A stretch of DNA of 64,000 nucleotides from Marinibaculum pumilum (GTDB lineage: Bacteria > Pseudomonadota > Alphaproteobacteria > Ferrovibrionales > Ferrovibrionaceae), in contig NZ_JBHRTR010000025.1 in NCBI RefSeq assembly GCF_042646425.1, positions 181,955-245,954 on the forward strand, written 5' to 3'. Below, in pieces: positions 1 to 8,509 of this stretch. The stretch's first letter is position 1, and the number at the start of each line of letters is the position of its first letter. Made by a program: the position numbers and the translations under genes. The notes below the pieces were generated by a model. That model made no database searches, had not been told where the DNA came from, and worked only from the letters and a program-made list of their open reading frames with translations.

Positions 1-2
1 TC

Positions 3-485
3 TGGCTGGCCGGCGCCGACGGCATCCGCCCCGATGCGGATCCGGCGGCGGCGCTGGAAGCCTATATCCGGGAGAAGGTCTACTGGTCGCGCAACCGCCC
101 CAATGCCAGCCGGGTCTTTGCCGGCGAGGTGCAGGGCGGCGCCCGGCGCATAGGCGACTATCTCTCCGGCCACCTGCGCGACTGGGTCGAGGGCAAGGCC
201 ACAGTGATGGAAGGCTGGATGGCGCAGGGCCGGATGGCGCGGGTCGATGCCCGCCACCTGATCTTCTCGATCTGGGCGCTGACCCAGCATTATGCCGACT
301 TTGCCCCGCAGGTGACCGCCGTGCTGGGCCGCGAGCGGCTGGACGGACCGGAGTTCGAGCGCATCACCCGCCACGTCACCGGCCTGGTTCTGGCGGGCTG
401 CGGGTTGCGGGGGCCCGGTTCCCAGAAAGCCGTGCCAAGAAACGCGAAAGCAGAGATTCCGATATCGGGGGAGGAAACCGCATGA
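3..485 (+). CDS. TetR/AcrR-family regulator, C-terminal part (5' truncated by window edge)
   Basis: The frame is open from the window edge and ends at a TGA that overlaps the next ATG (ATGA at 482-485). The visible 160 residues are all alpha-helical and hold a pattern close to the C-terminal domain of the RutR/YcdC branch of TetR regulators: GARRIGDYL, then a DWVEGK region, then IWALTQHYADFA. That domain binds the inducer and dimerises; the DNA-binding N-terminus lies outside the window. The overlap implies co-transcription with the two dehydrogenases that follow, so it may control them. The ligand is unknown. The family is a good match, the subfamily less certain. Confidence 0.72.
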   Translation, partial: WLAGADGIRPDADPAAALEAYIREKVYWSRNRPNASRVFAGEVQGGARRIGDYLSGHLRDWVEGKATVMEGWMAQGRMARVDARHLIFSIWALTQHYADFAPQVTAVLGRERLDGPEFERITRHVTGLVLAGCGLRGPGSQKAVPRNAKAEIPISGEETA

Positions 486-1270
486 AGATCGCCGGATCCG
501 TGGCGCTGGTCAGCGGCGCCAATCGCGGCCTGGGCCGCAGCTTCGTCGAGGTGCTGTTGGCGCGCGGCGCGGCCAAGGTCTATGCCGGGGCGCGCAGGAC
601 GGCGGAGCTGGAAGACCTGGTCGCCGCACATGGCGGCAAGGTCGTGGCGCTGGCGCTGGACGTCACCGACCAGGCGCAGGTGGCGGCCGCCGCCGACGCC
701 GCGCCGGACGTCACCCTGCTGGTCAACAATGCCGGGGTGCTGGAAGGCGCCGGCCTGCTGGAGGCCGGCAGCGTCGCGCCGCTGCAATGGGAGCTGGACG
801 TCAACGTGGTCGGCATCGGCCGCATGGCGCTGGCCTTCGCGCCGCTGCTGGAACGCAACGGAGGAGCGGCGGGCGGCGCGGCGATGGTGAACATGCTGTC
901 GGTCGCCAGCCTGGCCACCGTGCCGCATTTCGGCACCTATGCCGCGTCGAAGATGGCGGCGATGGCGCTGACGCAAGGGCTGCGCTGCGACCTGGCGGAG
1001 AAGGGGGTGGAGGTGTTCGGCATCTATGCCGGCTTCATCGACACCGGCATGATCGGCTTCGTCACCATGGACAAGACCTCGCCGGAGGAGGTCGCCGGCC
1101 GCGCCCTGGACGGGGTGGAGGCCGGAACGCCGGAGATCGACGTGGACGAGCGCTCCGCCATGGTCCGCCGCCGCATGCGCGAGGATCCGGAGGAATTCAC
1201 CAAAGAGATGTGGCAGCGTGCGGCGGACTTCCGGAAGAACTTCCCGCGCGACAGGCGCGGCCGGACGTGA
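482..1270 (+). CDS. short-chain dehydrogenase/reductase (SDR)
   Basis: A classical SDR of 262 residues. The N-terminal Rossmann motif is SGANRGLG (residues about 11-18), a TGxxxGxG variant in which the first position is Ser. NNAG follows near residue 82, and the catalytic pair is in the YAASK motif near residue 155 with the upstream Ser in MLSVAS. The enzyme should be a cytosolic NAD(P)H-dependent oxidoreductase; the substrate cannot be read from sequence. Its ATG overlaps the stop of the TetR gene, and a second SDR begins 13 bp downstream, so the three probably form one operon. Confidence 0.85.
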   Translation: MKIAGSVALVSGANRGLGRSFVEVLLARGAAKVYAGARRTAELEDLVAAHGGKVVALALDVTDQAQVAAAADAAPDVTLLVNNAGVLEGAGLLEAGSVAPLQWELDVNVVGIGRMALAFAPLLERNGGAAGGAAMVNMLSVASLATVPHFGTYAASKMAAMALTQGLRCDLAEKGVEVFGIYAGFIDTGMIGFVTMDKTSPEEVAGRALDGVEAGTPEIDVDERSAMVRRRMREDPEEFTKEMWQRAADFRKNFPRDRRGRT

Positions 1271-1283
1271 GGAGAATGCCGCG

Positions 1284-2090
1284 ATGATCGGGATCGATCT
1301 TGCCGGCCGGGCGGCCATCGTCACCGGCGCCGCGCGCGGCATCGGGGCGGAGATTGCCCGGCGCTTCGCCGCAGCCGGTGCCGGGGTACTGCTGGGCGAT
1401 GTCCTGGACGACCAGGGAGAGGCCGTGGCGGCGGAGATCCGTGCCGGCGGCGGCCAGGCGGAATACCTGCATCACGACGTCGCCGACGAACCGGCCTGGG
1501 AGGCGGCGGTCGCCCGCTGCCTGGACCGCTTCGGCGGGCTGGACGTGCTGGTCAACAATGCCGGCATCGAGCAGACCGTCTTCCTGGCCGACCTGGACGT
1601 CGCCGCGGCCCGGCAGCTGCTGGACGTCAATGTCCTGGGGGTGCTGATCGGCCACAAGCATGCGATCCGCGCGATGCGGCCCGGCGGCCCGGCGGGCCGC
1701 GGCGGCAGCATCGTCAACCTGTCCTCCGTCGCCGGGCTGGTCGGCACGCCGGGGCTGGGCACCTACAGCGCCTCCAAGGGCGGGGTGCGGCTGCTCAGCA
1801 AGGCGGCGGCGGTGGAATGCGGCCAGCTGGGCTACGGCATCCGCGTGAACTCCGTGCATCCCGCCCTGGTGAACACGGAGATGGGGAACAAGCTGGTGGG
1901 CGACCTGACCGGCCTGGGGATATTTCCCGACCTGGCCACCGCACAGGCACATATGCAGACCCTCTATCCGATCGGCCGCACCGGCGAACCGCCGGACATC
2001 GCCGACGTGGTGCTGTTCCTGGGCAGCGACCTGTCGCGCTGGATGACCGGCACCGAGCTGGTCGTCGATGGCGGCATGACGGCGGTCTGA
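1284..2090 (+). CDS. short-chain dehydrogenase/reductase (SDR), FabG-like
   Basis: A classical SDR with TGAARGIG at its N-terminus, NNAG, a catalytic Ser in NLSSVAG, the YSASK Tyr/Lys pair, and the DGGM ending common in FabG-like enzymes. The open frame reaches further upstream, but ATG 1284 is chosen because GGAG lies 9 bp before it at 1271-1274 and the Rossmann fold begins normally from there (268 residues). It is probably NAD(P)-dependent and acts on a hydroxy or keto substrate that cannot be specified. It is co-transcribed with the preceding SDR and is only 38% or so similar by eye, so the two are not a recent duplication. Confidence 0.85.
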   Translation: MIGIDLAGRAAIVTGAARGIGAEIARRFAAAGAGVLLGDVLDDQGEAVAAEIRAGGGQAEYLHHDVADEPAWEAAVARCLDRFGGLDVLVNNAGIEQTVFLADLDVAAARQLLDVNVLGVLIGHKHAIRAMRPGGPAGRGGSIVNLSSVAGLVGTPGLGTYSASKGGVRLLSKAAAVECGQLGYGIRVNSVHPALVNTEMGNKLVGDLTGLGIFPDLATAQAHMQTLYPIGRTGEPPDIADVVLFLGSDLSRWMTGTELVVDGGMTAV

Positions 2091-2102
2091 CCGCGGCTGT
2101 GG

Positions 2103-2639
2103 TCAGCCCTGCGGCGGTGCCGGCCGCAGGCCGAAGCGACCGGCCAGGGCCTCCACGTCCACCGCCGCCGGGCTCTCACGCAGCAGCTGCTTCATGCCGG
2201 CACCGCGCAGCGCGTCGAGGAAGGCCTGCACATCGGGATCGCCGGCGGGGCGACCGAAATGCGCCGCGACCAGGGCGTCGAACTGCTCCATGTGGCGGTA
2301 GACCAGGGGCCGCAGCGCGGGCTGCTGCTCCGCCTCGATCACCAGCCCCAGGAAGAAGCGGATGCGCCGCCTGTCGGTGGCGATCATCCGCAATGCCGGC
2401 ATGATGTCGTGCGCCGGGCCATGCGCCCCGGCATGGTCCAGATGCCCCTGCAGCAGAGCGGTCACCAGGTCGATCTTCTTCGGGAAATAGTAGGTCAGGT
2501 GCGATTGCCGGATGCCGGCCGCCGCGGCGACCTTCGGCTGGGTCAGCTTCTTGATGCCGGAATCCTGGAGGATCTCCAGCGCCGCATCCAGAATCCGTTC
2601 CCGCAGGGAGCGTTCCTCCCCGGTTGCCTTGTCGCCCAA
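2103..2639 (-). CDS. TetR/AcrR-family transcriptional regulator
   Basis: A 178-residue TetR-type repressor. The N-terminal helix-turn-helix is clear: residues about 12-60 read RERILDAALEIL, then TQPKVAAAAGIRQSHLTYYFPKK, where the recognition helix ends in the usual YYFPKK. The C-terminal domain is ligand binding and not assignable. The gene converges on the SDR pair with only 12 bp between stops. A perfect inverted repeat lies 26 bp upstream of its start, consistent with autorepression. Target genes beyond itself are not clear from sequence. Confidence 0.85.
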   Translation of the reverse strand: MGDKATGEERSLRERILDAALEILQDSGIKKLTQPKVAAAAGIRQSHLTYYFPKKIDLVTALLQGHLDHAGAHGPAHDIMPALRMIATDRRRIRFFLGLVIEAEQQPALRPLVYRHMEQFDALVAAHFGRPAGDPDVQAFLDALRGAGMKQLLRESPAAVDVEALAGRFGLRPAPPQG

Positions 2640-2664
2640 GATCCCGCAGTCCCCTGCAATGGTT

Positions 2665-2680
2665 TTGGTATTTCTACCAA
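2665..2680. promoter_or_regulatory. inverted repeat, probable TetR operator
   Basis: TTGGTA-TTTC-TACCAA is a perfect 6-4-6 inverted repeat, 26 bp upstream of the TetR start at 2639. TetR-family repressors commonly bind such sites in their own promoter, so autoregulation is the inference. No clear -10/-35 pair was identified beside it. Confidence 0.55.
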
Positions 2681-2734
2681 GACCCCGACCCGGCTGTCAC
2701 CCCGACCGGCCCGGCGCCGGAATCGGTCCCCGGC

Positions 2735-3424
2735 TCAACCCCGGCGCTCTGCCAGGTGGCCCTCGTAGCAGAGTGCCTGGAAGAAGCGCAGGGGCGGGCC
2801 GAAGCCGGCCTCGGCCAGCAGCGCCGTCAGGCGCGCGGCAGTGAGCGGATGGAAGTTGGCGGCGATCCGCCCGAACATCGCGCTCACCGCCGCTTCGCCG
2901 GCGCCGGTGTCCAGGGCCCATTGCCGGTAGCCGTCGCGAAGCGCCGGTGCCGCCGCCGCCAGGTCCACGAGCAGCAGGGGCGCGCCCGGTCCCAGCCGCG
3001 CCGCCAGGGCTGCGAGGAAGGCCTGCCGCGCCCCGTCATCCGGGGCGAACTGCGACACCAGCACTGCCAGGGCCGCGTCGTGCGGCGTCGTTTGCGGCAA
3101 TTGCTCCACCGCAGCGACGTGAAAGTCGATGCGGTTGGCGCAGCCGGCGGCGGCCGCCTTCTCCTGCGCCTGTGCCAGCATGTCCGCCGCGGGATCGGCG
3201 GCGGTGAAACGCCAACCGGGGGCGCAGGCGGCAAGCCGCAGCAGGTCCGCTCCCGTTCCGGCACCGGCCACCAGGATGCGGGCGTCCGGGGCCAGCCGCG
3301 GCACCAGCAGGGCCGGCAGCATGTCGTGCAGCAGCGCATAGCCCGGCACCAGGCTGCGGATCCGGACGTCGTAGCCGGCAGCGCCGCCGCCGAAGGCGGG
3401 CCTGGGGCGTGGTTCATCGGCCAT
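2735..3424 (-). CDS. class I SAM-dependent methyltransferase
   Basis: The SAM-binding motif I reads ILVAGAGTGAD (residues about 49-59), with the acidic TAADP at the end of strand 2 and the motif-IV region ALAVLVSQFA. At 229 residues it is a small stand-alone methyltransferase. ATG 3424 is chosen because the glycine motif then falls at the usual distance and because this ATG overlaps the MFS stop by 11 bp, a sign of translational coupling. It is the third gene of the receptor-transporter-methyltransferase operon. The substrate is unknown; tailoring of the molecule carried by the operon's transporters is a guess. Confidence 0.78.
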   Translation of the reverse strand: MADEPRPRPAFGGGAAGYDVRIRSLVPGYALLHDMLPALLVPRLAPDARILVAGAGTGADLLRLAACAPGWRFTAADPAADMLAQAQEKAAAAGCANRIDFHVAAVEQLPQTTPHDAALAVLVSQFAPDDGARQAFLAALAARLGPGAPLLLVDLAAAAPALRDGYRQWALDTGAGEAAVSAMFGRIAANFHPLTAARLTALLAEAGFGPPLRFFQALCYEGHLAERRG

Positions 3425-4643
3425 CGGCCGTCTCCCTTTCCGTTGCGCCGGCCAGCAGGGCCACCAGCCCGGCGGCGGCCAGCAGGACCGCCGCGGCCAG
3501 ATAAGGCGCCGCCGGCGCGACCTGATACAACGCGGCGCCCAGGACCGGTCCCGCCACCATCCCGAGCCCCTGTCCGATCGCGTTGATACCGGCGGCCCGC
3601 GCCTGGGCCTGCATGCCGGCGCGCAGGCTGAGCGATGCGAGGTTGCCCGGCAGCAGCAGGCCAAGGCCCAGGCCGGCGGCCGCCATGGCGATGGCCAGCG
3701 CGGTCCGGCTTTCCACGACCGGCAGGGCCATCATGGCCAGCAGCCCGGCCAGGGCGCCCGCCACCATCAGACGCCGCGGCGACCAGCCCAGCCAGCCGAC
3801 CAGAAGCGCCTGCGCCACCACCATTGCTGCGGCGGACAGGGTCAGCACCCCGCCTGCGGCCGCTGCGGCCGCCGCCGGCGCCAGGCCGAACGCGTCCTGC
3901 AGGCGCAGGCCGGTGACCTGTTGCAGCAGGGCATAGACGGCGACCCCCATCAGGGTGACCGCCAGGAATGGCCCGATGCGGGTCAGACTCAGTCTGCCGC
4001 GGGCGATGGCCGAGATCGCCTGCCGCCGCACCGGCTGCCCCGGCTCCGGCAACCAGCGTGCCACCGCCAGCAGCGACACCAGGATCAGCGCGGCCGCGAG
4101 CATGAAGCCCAGGCCGGTCCGGCCCTCCGCCAGGCCCCAGGCCAGTCCGGCGCCCAGGATCGCGCCAAGGCCGAAGGCGGCGCCCAGCCGGCCCATGCCG
4201 CCGGCCCGGCCGGCGGCCGGGGTGGTGTCCGCCATCACCGCCTGGGCCGCCGGCAGCAGGCCGCCGCCCAGCACCGATTGCAGCAACCGCACGACAAGCA
4301 ACACTGCGAACAGACTGTCGCCACCGGACAGGGCGGTGGCATCGCCGTCGAGCGCGGCCCTTACCACCAGGCCCAGCAGAAGGCAGCCCGATGCGGCCGC
4401 GGCCAGGCCGACCAGCAGGACCGGCCTTCGCCCCCAGCGCTCGGCGGCAAAGCCCCATGCGGGTGCGGCCAGGATCAGGGCCAGGGCACCCAGGCCGAGC
4501 AGCAGGCCGGTCTGCATGTCGGACAGGCCGAACTGGCGGCCGAGCGGCGGCAGAACCGCGAACACATAGGCATGCCCGGCCGCGTTTCCGGCCAGGCCGC
4601 CAAGCAGCGCCCAGCGCCCCAGCGGTGCAGGAGAAAACGCCAT
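3414..4643 (-). CDS. major facilitator superfamily transporter
   Basis: A 409-residue protein with about 12 hydrophobic segments. The MFS signature between TM2 and TM3 is present as GFAAERWGRRPVLLVG. The protein should lie in the inner membrane and move a small molecule by proton-driven antiport or symport. It starts 9 bp after the stop of the TonB-dependent receptor and overlaps the methyltransferase gene, so all three are one unit. In metallophore and siderophore loci a transporter in this position often exports the ligand or imports it from the periplasm; direction is not shown here. Confidence 0.83.
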   Translation of the reverse strand: MAFSPAPLGRWALLGGLAGNAAGHAYVFAVLPPLGRQFGLSDMQTGLLLGLGALALILAAPAWGFAAERWGRRPVLLVGLAAAASGCLLLGLVVRAALDGDATALSGGDSLFAVLLVVRLLQSVLGGGLLPAAQAVMADTTPAAGRAGGMGRLGAAFGLGAILGAGLAWGLAEGRTGLGFMLAAALILVSLLAVARWLPEPGQPVRRQAISAIARGRLSLTRIGPFLAVTLMGVAVYALLQQVTGLRLQDAFGLAPAAAAAAAGGVLTLSAAAMVVAQALLVGWLGWSPRRLMVAGALAGLLAMMALPVVESRTALAIAMAAAGLGLGLLLPGNLASLSLRAGMQAQARAAGINAIGQGLGMVAGPVLGAALYQVAPAAPYLAAAVLLAAAGLVALLAGATERETADGR

Positions 4644-4652
4644 CGCCCTGCC

Positions 4653-6854
4653 TCAGAAGCGCAACCGGGCGCCGATGCCAAAGCTCAGCGGCTGCCCCGG
4701 GACGACCCCGATCACCGGGCTGCCCGTCGTGGAGACGCCGGCACGGTAGCCGGACTGTACATAGTCGGCATCCAGCAGGTTGCGGACATAGCCGTAGATG
4801 TCGGCCCCGTCGCCCTGCCAGCCGCCGCGCAGGTTCACCAGGCCATAGCCGGACAGCCGGTGGCTGTTGGCGGGATCGATCTCGCGGCTGCCGACATACT
4901 GGTATTCGGCGCCCAGGATGAAATCCCCGGGCAGGCCGAGTGGCCTGGCCGCCAGCAGGTAGTCGGCCCCCAGGCTGGCGGTGAAGGCCGGCGCATAGGG
5001 CAGGTCATTGCCATCCTGCAGGCCGCTATTGGCATCGCTGCGGGTGATCGCCGTCTGCAGCAGCGCGAGATCGCCGCGCAGGGTCAGGCTCTCGACCGGC
5101 CGCAGCGCGAATTCCAGTTCCCCGCCATAGGTCCGGGTGTCGGCGTTCTGCACCTGGAACTGCCCGGCTGCCGGGTTGAAGGTGAAGAGCTGCTCGTCCT
5201 TCGTATCGTTCAGGAACAGGGCCGACGAGAGATCCAGCCGGCCACCCGCCACGGTGCCGCGCAGGCCCGCTTCGTAGGACCAGGTGGCCGAACCGCGATA
5301 GGCCTGCTGCGCGATTCCGAAGGCGGCGGCCTGATTGTAGAAGGGATAGCCGCCGGCCTTGGCACCGCGGGCGATGGTGGCATAGCCGGTCAGGCCGGCC
5401 GCCAGGTCGTAGCTGAGCCCGGCACGACCGGTCAGGAAGCCGCTGCTGACATCGCCGGCCTCGCTGAACGACGGCACCGCCGGCGCGCCGCCGGCCCGCC
5501 CGGTGAACCGGCCGTCGAAATCCCGCCGCTCATGGGTGAACCGCAGGCCGCCGACGGCGCGCAGGCCGGTCAGAAGCGGCACCGTCACCTCGCCGAAACC
5601 GGCGAGATTGGTGGTGCCGATCTCGGCGGCATAGCTGCCGTTCGGCAGGGCCGGGCTGGTGATGTCGGTGGTGGAGGCGAAATCGGCATGCAGGGCGCTG
5701 ACCCCGCCGACCCAGCGGAAGCCGCCGGCGCCACCACCGTCGAGGCGGAATTCCTGGCTCCACTGGCTCGACCGTTCGTCGATGCGGCGCACTGCGTTCG
5801 CGTTGGCGAAAGCCCAGACCGGCAGGCCGCTGCTCGCCGCGGCGATATAGCCGTCGGTGATGTCCGTCTCCAGCGCCAGATCATAGGCCTGGAAGCCGGT
5901 CAGGGAGGTGAGCCGGGCGAAAGCGAAGTCATGCTGCACATCCAGAACGGCACCGCCGGAATCCATGTCGTTGCGCGGCTGCGGGTCAAGGGCATTGGCG
6001 GGATAGCCCGGACCGTCCAGCAGCACGCCGGTGGTCGGTCGCTGGCGGTCGCGCTGGAAGCGGCCGGACAGCGTGGCCGTGGTGGCGTCACCGGCCAGCA
6101 GCCGCAGCTTGCCGCCGATCTTGCCGATCGTCTGTTCGCGGATATCCCGATCATCGGAGGCGAGACTGTTGGGGCCGCTGTACTGCAGGTTGCGGATATC
6201 GCCGTCGCGATGCGCCAGATCCGCCGCCAGCCGCCCGCCCAGGCGGGCGGTCACCGGCCCGCTGGCCGTCGCGGACAGCCTGCGTTCGCCATAGCTGCCG
6301 ACTTCCCCACCCAGTTCGAAGGCGGGCCGGGCCGTCGGATCCTCGGTCACCATGCTGACCGCGCCGGCCTGCGCGTTCTGTCCGAACAGGGTGCCCTGCG
6401 GGCCGCGCAGCACCTCGATCCGCCGCAGATCGAGGAACTGCTGGTCGAACATCCGCGCCGGCAGGGGCACGCCGTCGACGTAGTACGTTACCGACGGCCC
6501 CACAAAGGCGGAAGAGGCGCCGATCCCGCGGATGTTCAGGAGATTGGCTTCCGGCAGGCCGGAATCGGTGAAGTTGAAGTTCGGGATCGACCGGTACAGG
6601 TCGCGGGTGTCGCGGATGCCCCGCTCCTGCAACGCCGCCCCATCGACGAGGCTCAGGCTGAACGGCACAAGGGCCAGCGGCTCTTCGAAGCGGCGGGCCG
6701 TCACCGTCACCGGCGCCAGCACCAGAGGCCGGGCTGTGCCATCGATCGGCCCGCCGGCATCATCCTGACCGGCTGCCATACCGGCCGGCAGACCACAGCA
6801 GGCCACAGCGAGGATCGCCAGGCAGGGCCGTCCCTCCCGGCCTGTTCGTGCCAT
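4653..6854 (-). CDS. TonB-dependent outer-membrane receptor
   Basis: The protein begins with a signal peptide (hydrophobic LAILAVACCGL, cleavage near AGMAAGQ). A TonB-box-like APVTVTARR follows, then the plug domain (NIRGIG, YYVDGVPLP, RIEVLRGPQGTLFGQNA), and a long beta-barrel ending in ARLRF with the terminal Phe required for BAM assembly. With ATG 6854 it has 733 residues, normal for the family. An upstream ATG at 6947 is possible but adds a non-signal N-terminus. It imports a scarce ligand (siderophore, cofactor or carbohydrate) using TonB energy. It leads an operon with an MFS transporter and a methyltransferase, and a palindrome sits in its promoter region. Confidence 0.9.
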   Translation of the reverse strand: MARTGREGRPCLAILAVACCGLPAGMAAGQDDAGGPIDGTARPLVLAPVTVTARRFEEPLALVPFSLSLVDGAALQERGIRDTRDLYRSIPNFNFTDSGLPEANLLNIRGIGASSAFVGPSVTYYVDGVPLPARMFDQQFLDLRRIEVLRGPQGTLFGQNAQAGAVSMVTEDPTARPAFELGGEVGSYGERRLSATASGPVTARLGGRLAADLAHRDGDIRNLQYSGPNSLASDDRDIREQTIGKIGGKLRLLAGDATTATLSGRFQRDRQRPTTGVLLDGPGYPANALDPQPRNDMDSGGAVLDVQHDFAFARLTSLTGFQAYDLALETDITDGYIAAASSGLPVWAFANANAVRRIDERSSQWSQEFRLDGGGAGGFRWVGGVSALHADFASTTDITSPALPNGSYAAEIGTTNLAGFGEVTVPLLTGLRAVGGLRFTHERRDFDGRFTGRAGGAPAVPSFSEAGDVSSGFLTGRAGLSYDLAAGLTGYATIARGAKAGGYPFYNQAAAFGIAQQAYRGSATWSYEAGLRGTVAGGRLDLSSALFLNDTKDEQLFTFNPAAGQFQVQNADTRTYGGELEFALRPVESLTLRGDLALLQTAITRSDANSGLQDGNDLPYAPAFTASLGADYLLAARPLGLPGDFILGAEYQYVGSREIDPANSHRLSGYGLVNLRGGWQGDGADIYGYVRNLLDADYVQSGYRAGVSTTGSPVIGVVPGQPLSFGIGARLRF

Positions 6855-7181
6855 CCGGTTCCGGCGCCTGCCCGGTCCTGCCTGCTCCGCCGCCCGGCCG
6901 CCTGCCACGGTCACTCGCAATCCTCGCCCCATCCCGTCCCCCGGCATCAGGTTCCAATTTCGATATTGGTTGGTTAACCAATCAATGCCTGGATAACAGT
7001 ATTGAGAGTGAGTTGCAACAGCAGGATGGAACGGAAGGGGTCGCCGCCGGCCGGCAGGACGGCGCAACCGAGACAGCGGTCACCGGGAACACCGCAGCGG
7101 TTCTGCCGCACCTTTCCGGGAACGCATGGCTGCACCCGACCGTTGGGCGCGCAACGTCAACCGCGCGAACGGAGGCATGTC
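6855..7181. promoter_or_regulatory. divergent intergenic region with palindromic operator for the receptor operon
   Basis: This 327-bp gap separates the receptor (minus) from the SpoIIAA-like gene (plus). It holds a perfect 12-bp palindrome TTGGTTAACCAA at 6970-6981, extended to an imperfect 22-bp palindrome over 6965-6986. Reading on the minus strand, TTGCAA (7012-7017) and a weak TTATCC about 16 bp downstream could be -35/-10 elements, which would put the palindrome just after the -10, a repressor position. The symmetry is seen; promoter and repressor are inferred. It does not resemble a Fur box. Confidence 0.45.
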
Positions 7182-7553
7182 ATGATCGAAATCCAGCACG
7201 ACCGGACGGACTTTCTGGTGATCCGCGCCGCCGGCACCCTGACCGAACAGGATTACGAGGCCGCGGTGCCGGAGATCGAGAACGCGATGAAACTGCGCAG
7301 CAACCGGCCGATGCGCGTGCTGGTGCTGCTGGAGGATTTCCGCGGCTGGGAACTGGGCGCGCTGTGGGAAGAGCTGAAGTTCGACATGAAGCATGGCGAC
7401 GATTTCGGCCGCATGGCCGTGGTCGGCGACAGCCGCGCCCAGGAATGGGGCACGAAGATCTCCAAGGCCTTCTTCGATGCGGAGGTCCGCTATTTCGACG
7501 CCAGCGAGCGGGCGGCCGCGGAAACCTGGCTGTCGGTCGTCCCGGCGCGCTGA
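7182..7553 (+). CDS. SpoIIAA-like (STAS-type) protein
   Basis: A 123-residue soluble protein whose sequence fits the SpoIIAA-like/DUF3478 family: IRAAGTLTEQDYEAAVPEIE near the N-terminus, then RVLVLLEDFRGWELGALWEELKFD, then MAVVGDSRAQEWGTK. These are fold-related to anti-sigma-factor antagonists and the lipid-binding CRAL-TRIO fold; their biochemical role is not settled. ATG 7182 is chosen because GGAGG (7171-7175) precedes it by 6 bp. No partner kinase or sigma factor lies nearby. It is followed by a convergent hydrolase gene. Confidence 0.7.
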   Translation: MIEIQHDRTDFLVIRAAGTLTEQDYEAAVPEIENAMKLRSNRPMRVLVLLEDFRGWELGALWEELKFDMKHGDDFGRMAVVGDSRAQEWGTKISKAFFDAEVRYFDASERAAAETWLSVVPAR

Positions 7554-7580
7554 ACGGCCGGGTGCCGCGGCCGGCCGCTG

Positions 7581-8480
7581 CTACAGCCGCCCCGGCGCCT
7601 CGCCGCGCAGGAAGGGGAGGATGGCGGCAAGCACCGCGTCCGGCACCTCCTCCTGCAGGAAATGGCCCGACGGCAGGGCGAAGCCGCTGACATCCCCCGC
7701 CCAACCCCGCCAGATCGCCGCCAGGTCGCTGCCGCCCATCTTCAGCGGCCCGGCGCCCCATAGTGACAGGACCGGGCAGGCGATGCGCCGGCCCGCCTCC
7801 AGATCCGCCCGGTCCAGGGCATCGTCGGTGGTGGCGCCGGCGCGGTAATCCTCGCAGGCGAAATGGATCGCCTCCGGGCTACGGAAGGCCATGCGATAGG
7901 CCTCCATGGCGCGCGGATCGATCGCCTCTGGATCGGCGCACCAGGAGCGGATGGTCCAGTCCACATAGTAGTCCGGATCGGCACCGAACAGCCGCTCCGG
8001 CAGCGGGTTGGGCTGTGCCAGAAAGCCCCAGTGATAGGCGCGGACGGCTTCCGCCTTGCCCATCCGGTCCCAGGTTTCCGAGGTCGGCACGATGTCCAGC
8101 ACGACCAGTCGGTCCACCGCCTCCGGATGGTCCAGCGCCAGGCGATAGGCGATGCGCCCGCCCCGGTCGTGGCCGACCAGCGCGAAGCGGTCATGGCCCA
8201 GCGCCGCCATCAGCGCCAGCTGGTCGGCGGCGGAGGCGCGCTTGTCCATCGCCGCGCCGGCCGGGGTGCCGGCCACGCTGGCGCCATAGCCGCGCACATC
8301 GGGGATCACCACACGATGGGACGCCGCCAGCGCCGGCGCGATGCGGTGCCAGCAGGCATGGGTCTGCGGATAGCCGTGCAGCAGCAGGAGCGGCGGCCCG
8401 TCGCCGCCGAGGCGGACGAACAGCTCCACCTCGCCGACGGCGATGCGCCGTTCCTCGAAACCGGGGAAAAGGTCGGTCAT
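7581..8480 (-). CDS. alpha/beta hydrolase of the haloacetate/fluoroacetate dehalogenase type
   Basis: A 299-residue alpha/beta hydrolase. The oxyanion-side motif is LLLLHGYPQT (32-40); the nucleophile elbow GHDRGG carries Asp105 instead of Ser, as in haloalkanoate dehalogenases and epoxide hydrolases. Residues equivalent to all those described for fluoroacetate dehalogenase are present at a nearly constant offset: Asp105, Arg106, Arg109, Asp129, His150-Trp151 in YHWGFLAQP, Tyr212 in DYRAG, and His273 in SGHFLQ. The enzyme should attack C2 of a 2-haloacid by SN2, release halide and yield a hydroxy acid. The neighbouring D-lactate-dehydrogenase-type gene could oxidise such a product. Substrate identity is inferred. 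Confidence 0.82.
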   Translation of the reverse strand: MTDLFPGFEERRIAVGEVELFVRLGGDGPPLLLLHGYPQTHACWHRIAPALAASHRVVIPDVRGYGASVAGTPAGAAMDKRASAADQLALMAALGHDRFALVGHDRGGRIAYRLALDHPEAVDRLVVLDIVPTSETWDRMGKAEAVRAYHWGFLAQPNPLPERLFGADPDYYVDWTIRSWCADPEAIDPRAMEAYRMAFRSPEAIHFACEDYRAGATTDDALDRADLEAGRRIACPVLSLWGAGPLKMGGSDLAAIWRGWAGDVSGFALPSGHFLQEEVPDAVLAAILPFLRGEAPGRL

Positions 8481-8509
8481 CGGGTTCCCTGTCCTCGATC
8501 ACTATCTGG

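Noticed and set aside
3921..6977. A plus-strand frame of 1,018 codons opposite the receptor and MFS genes
   Set aside because: Same reason: no motifs, Gln/Arg/Gly-rich composition, and the opposite strand holds clear receptor and transporter sequences.
6970..6981. Fur box before the TonB-dependent receptor
   Set aside because: The palindrome TTGGTTAACCAA does not resemble the GATAATGATAATCATTATC consensus, so iron control is not claimed.
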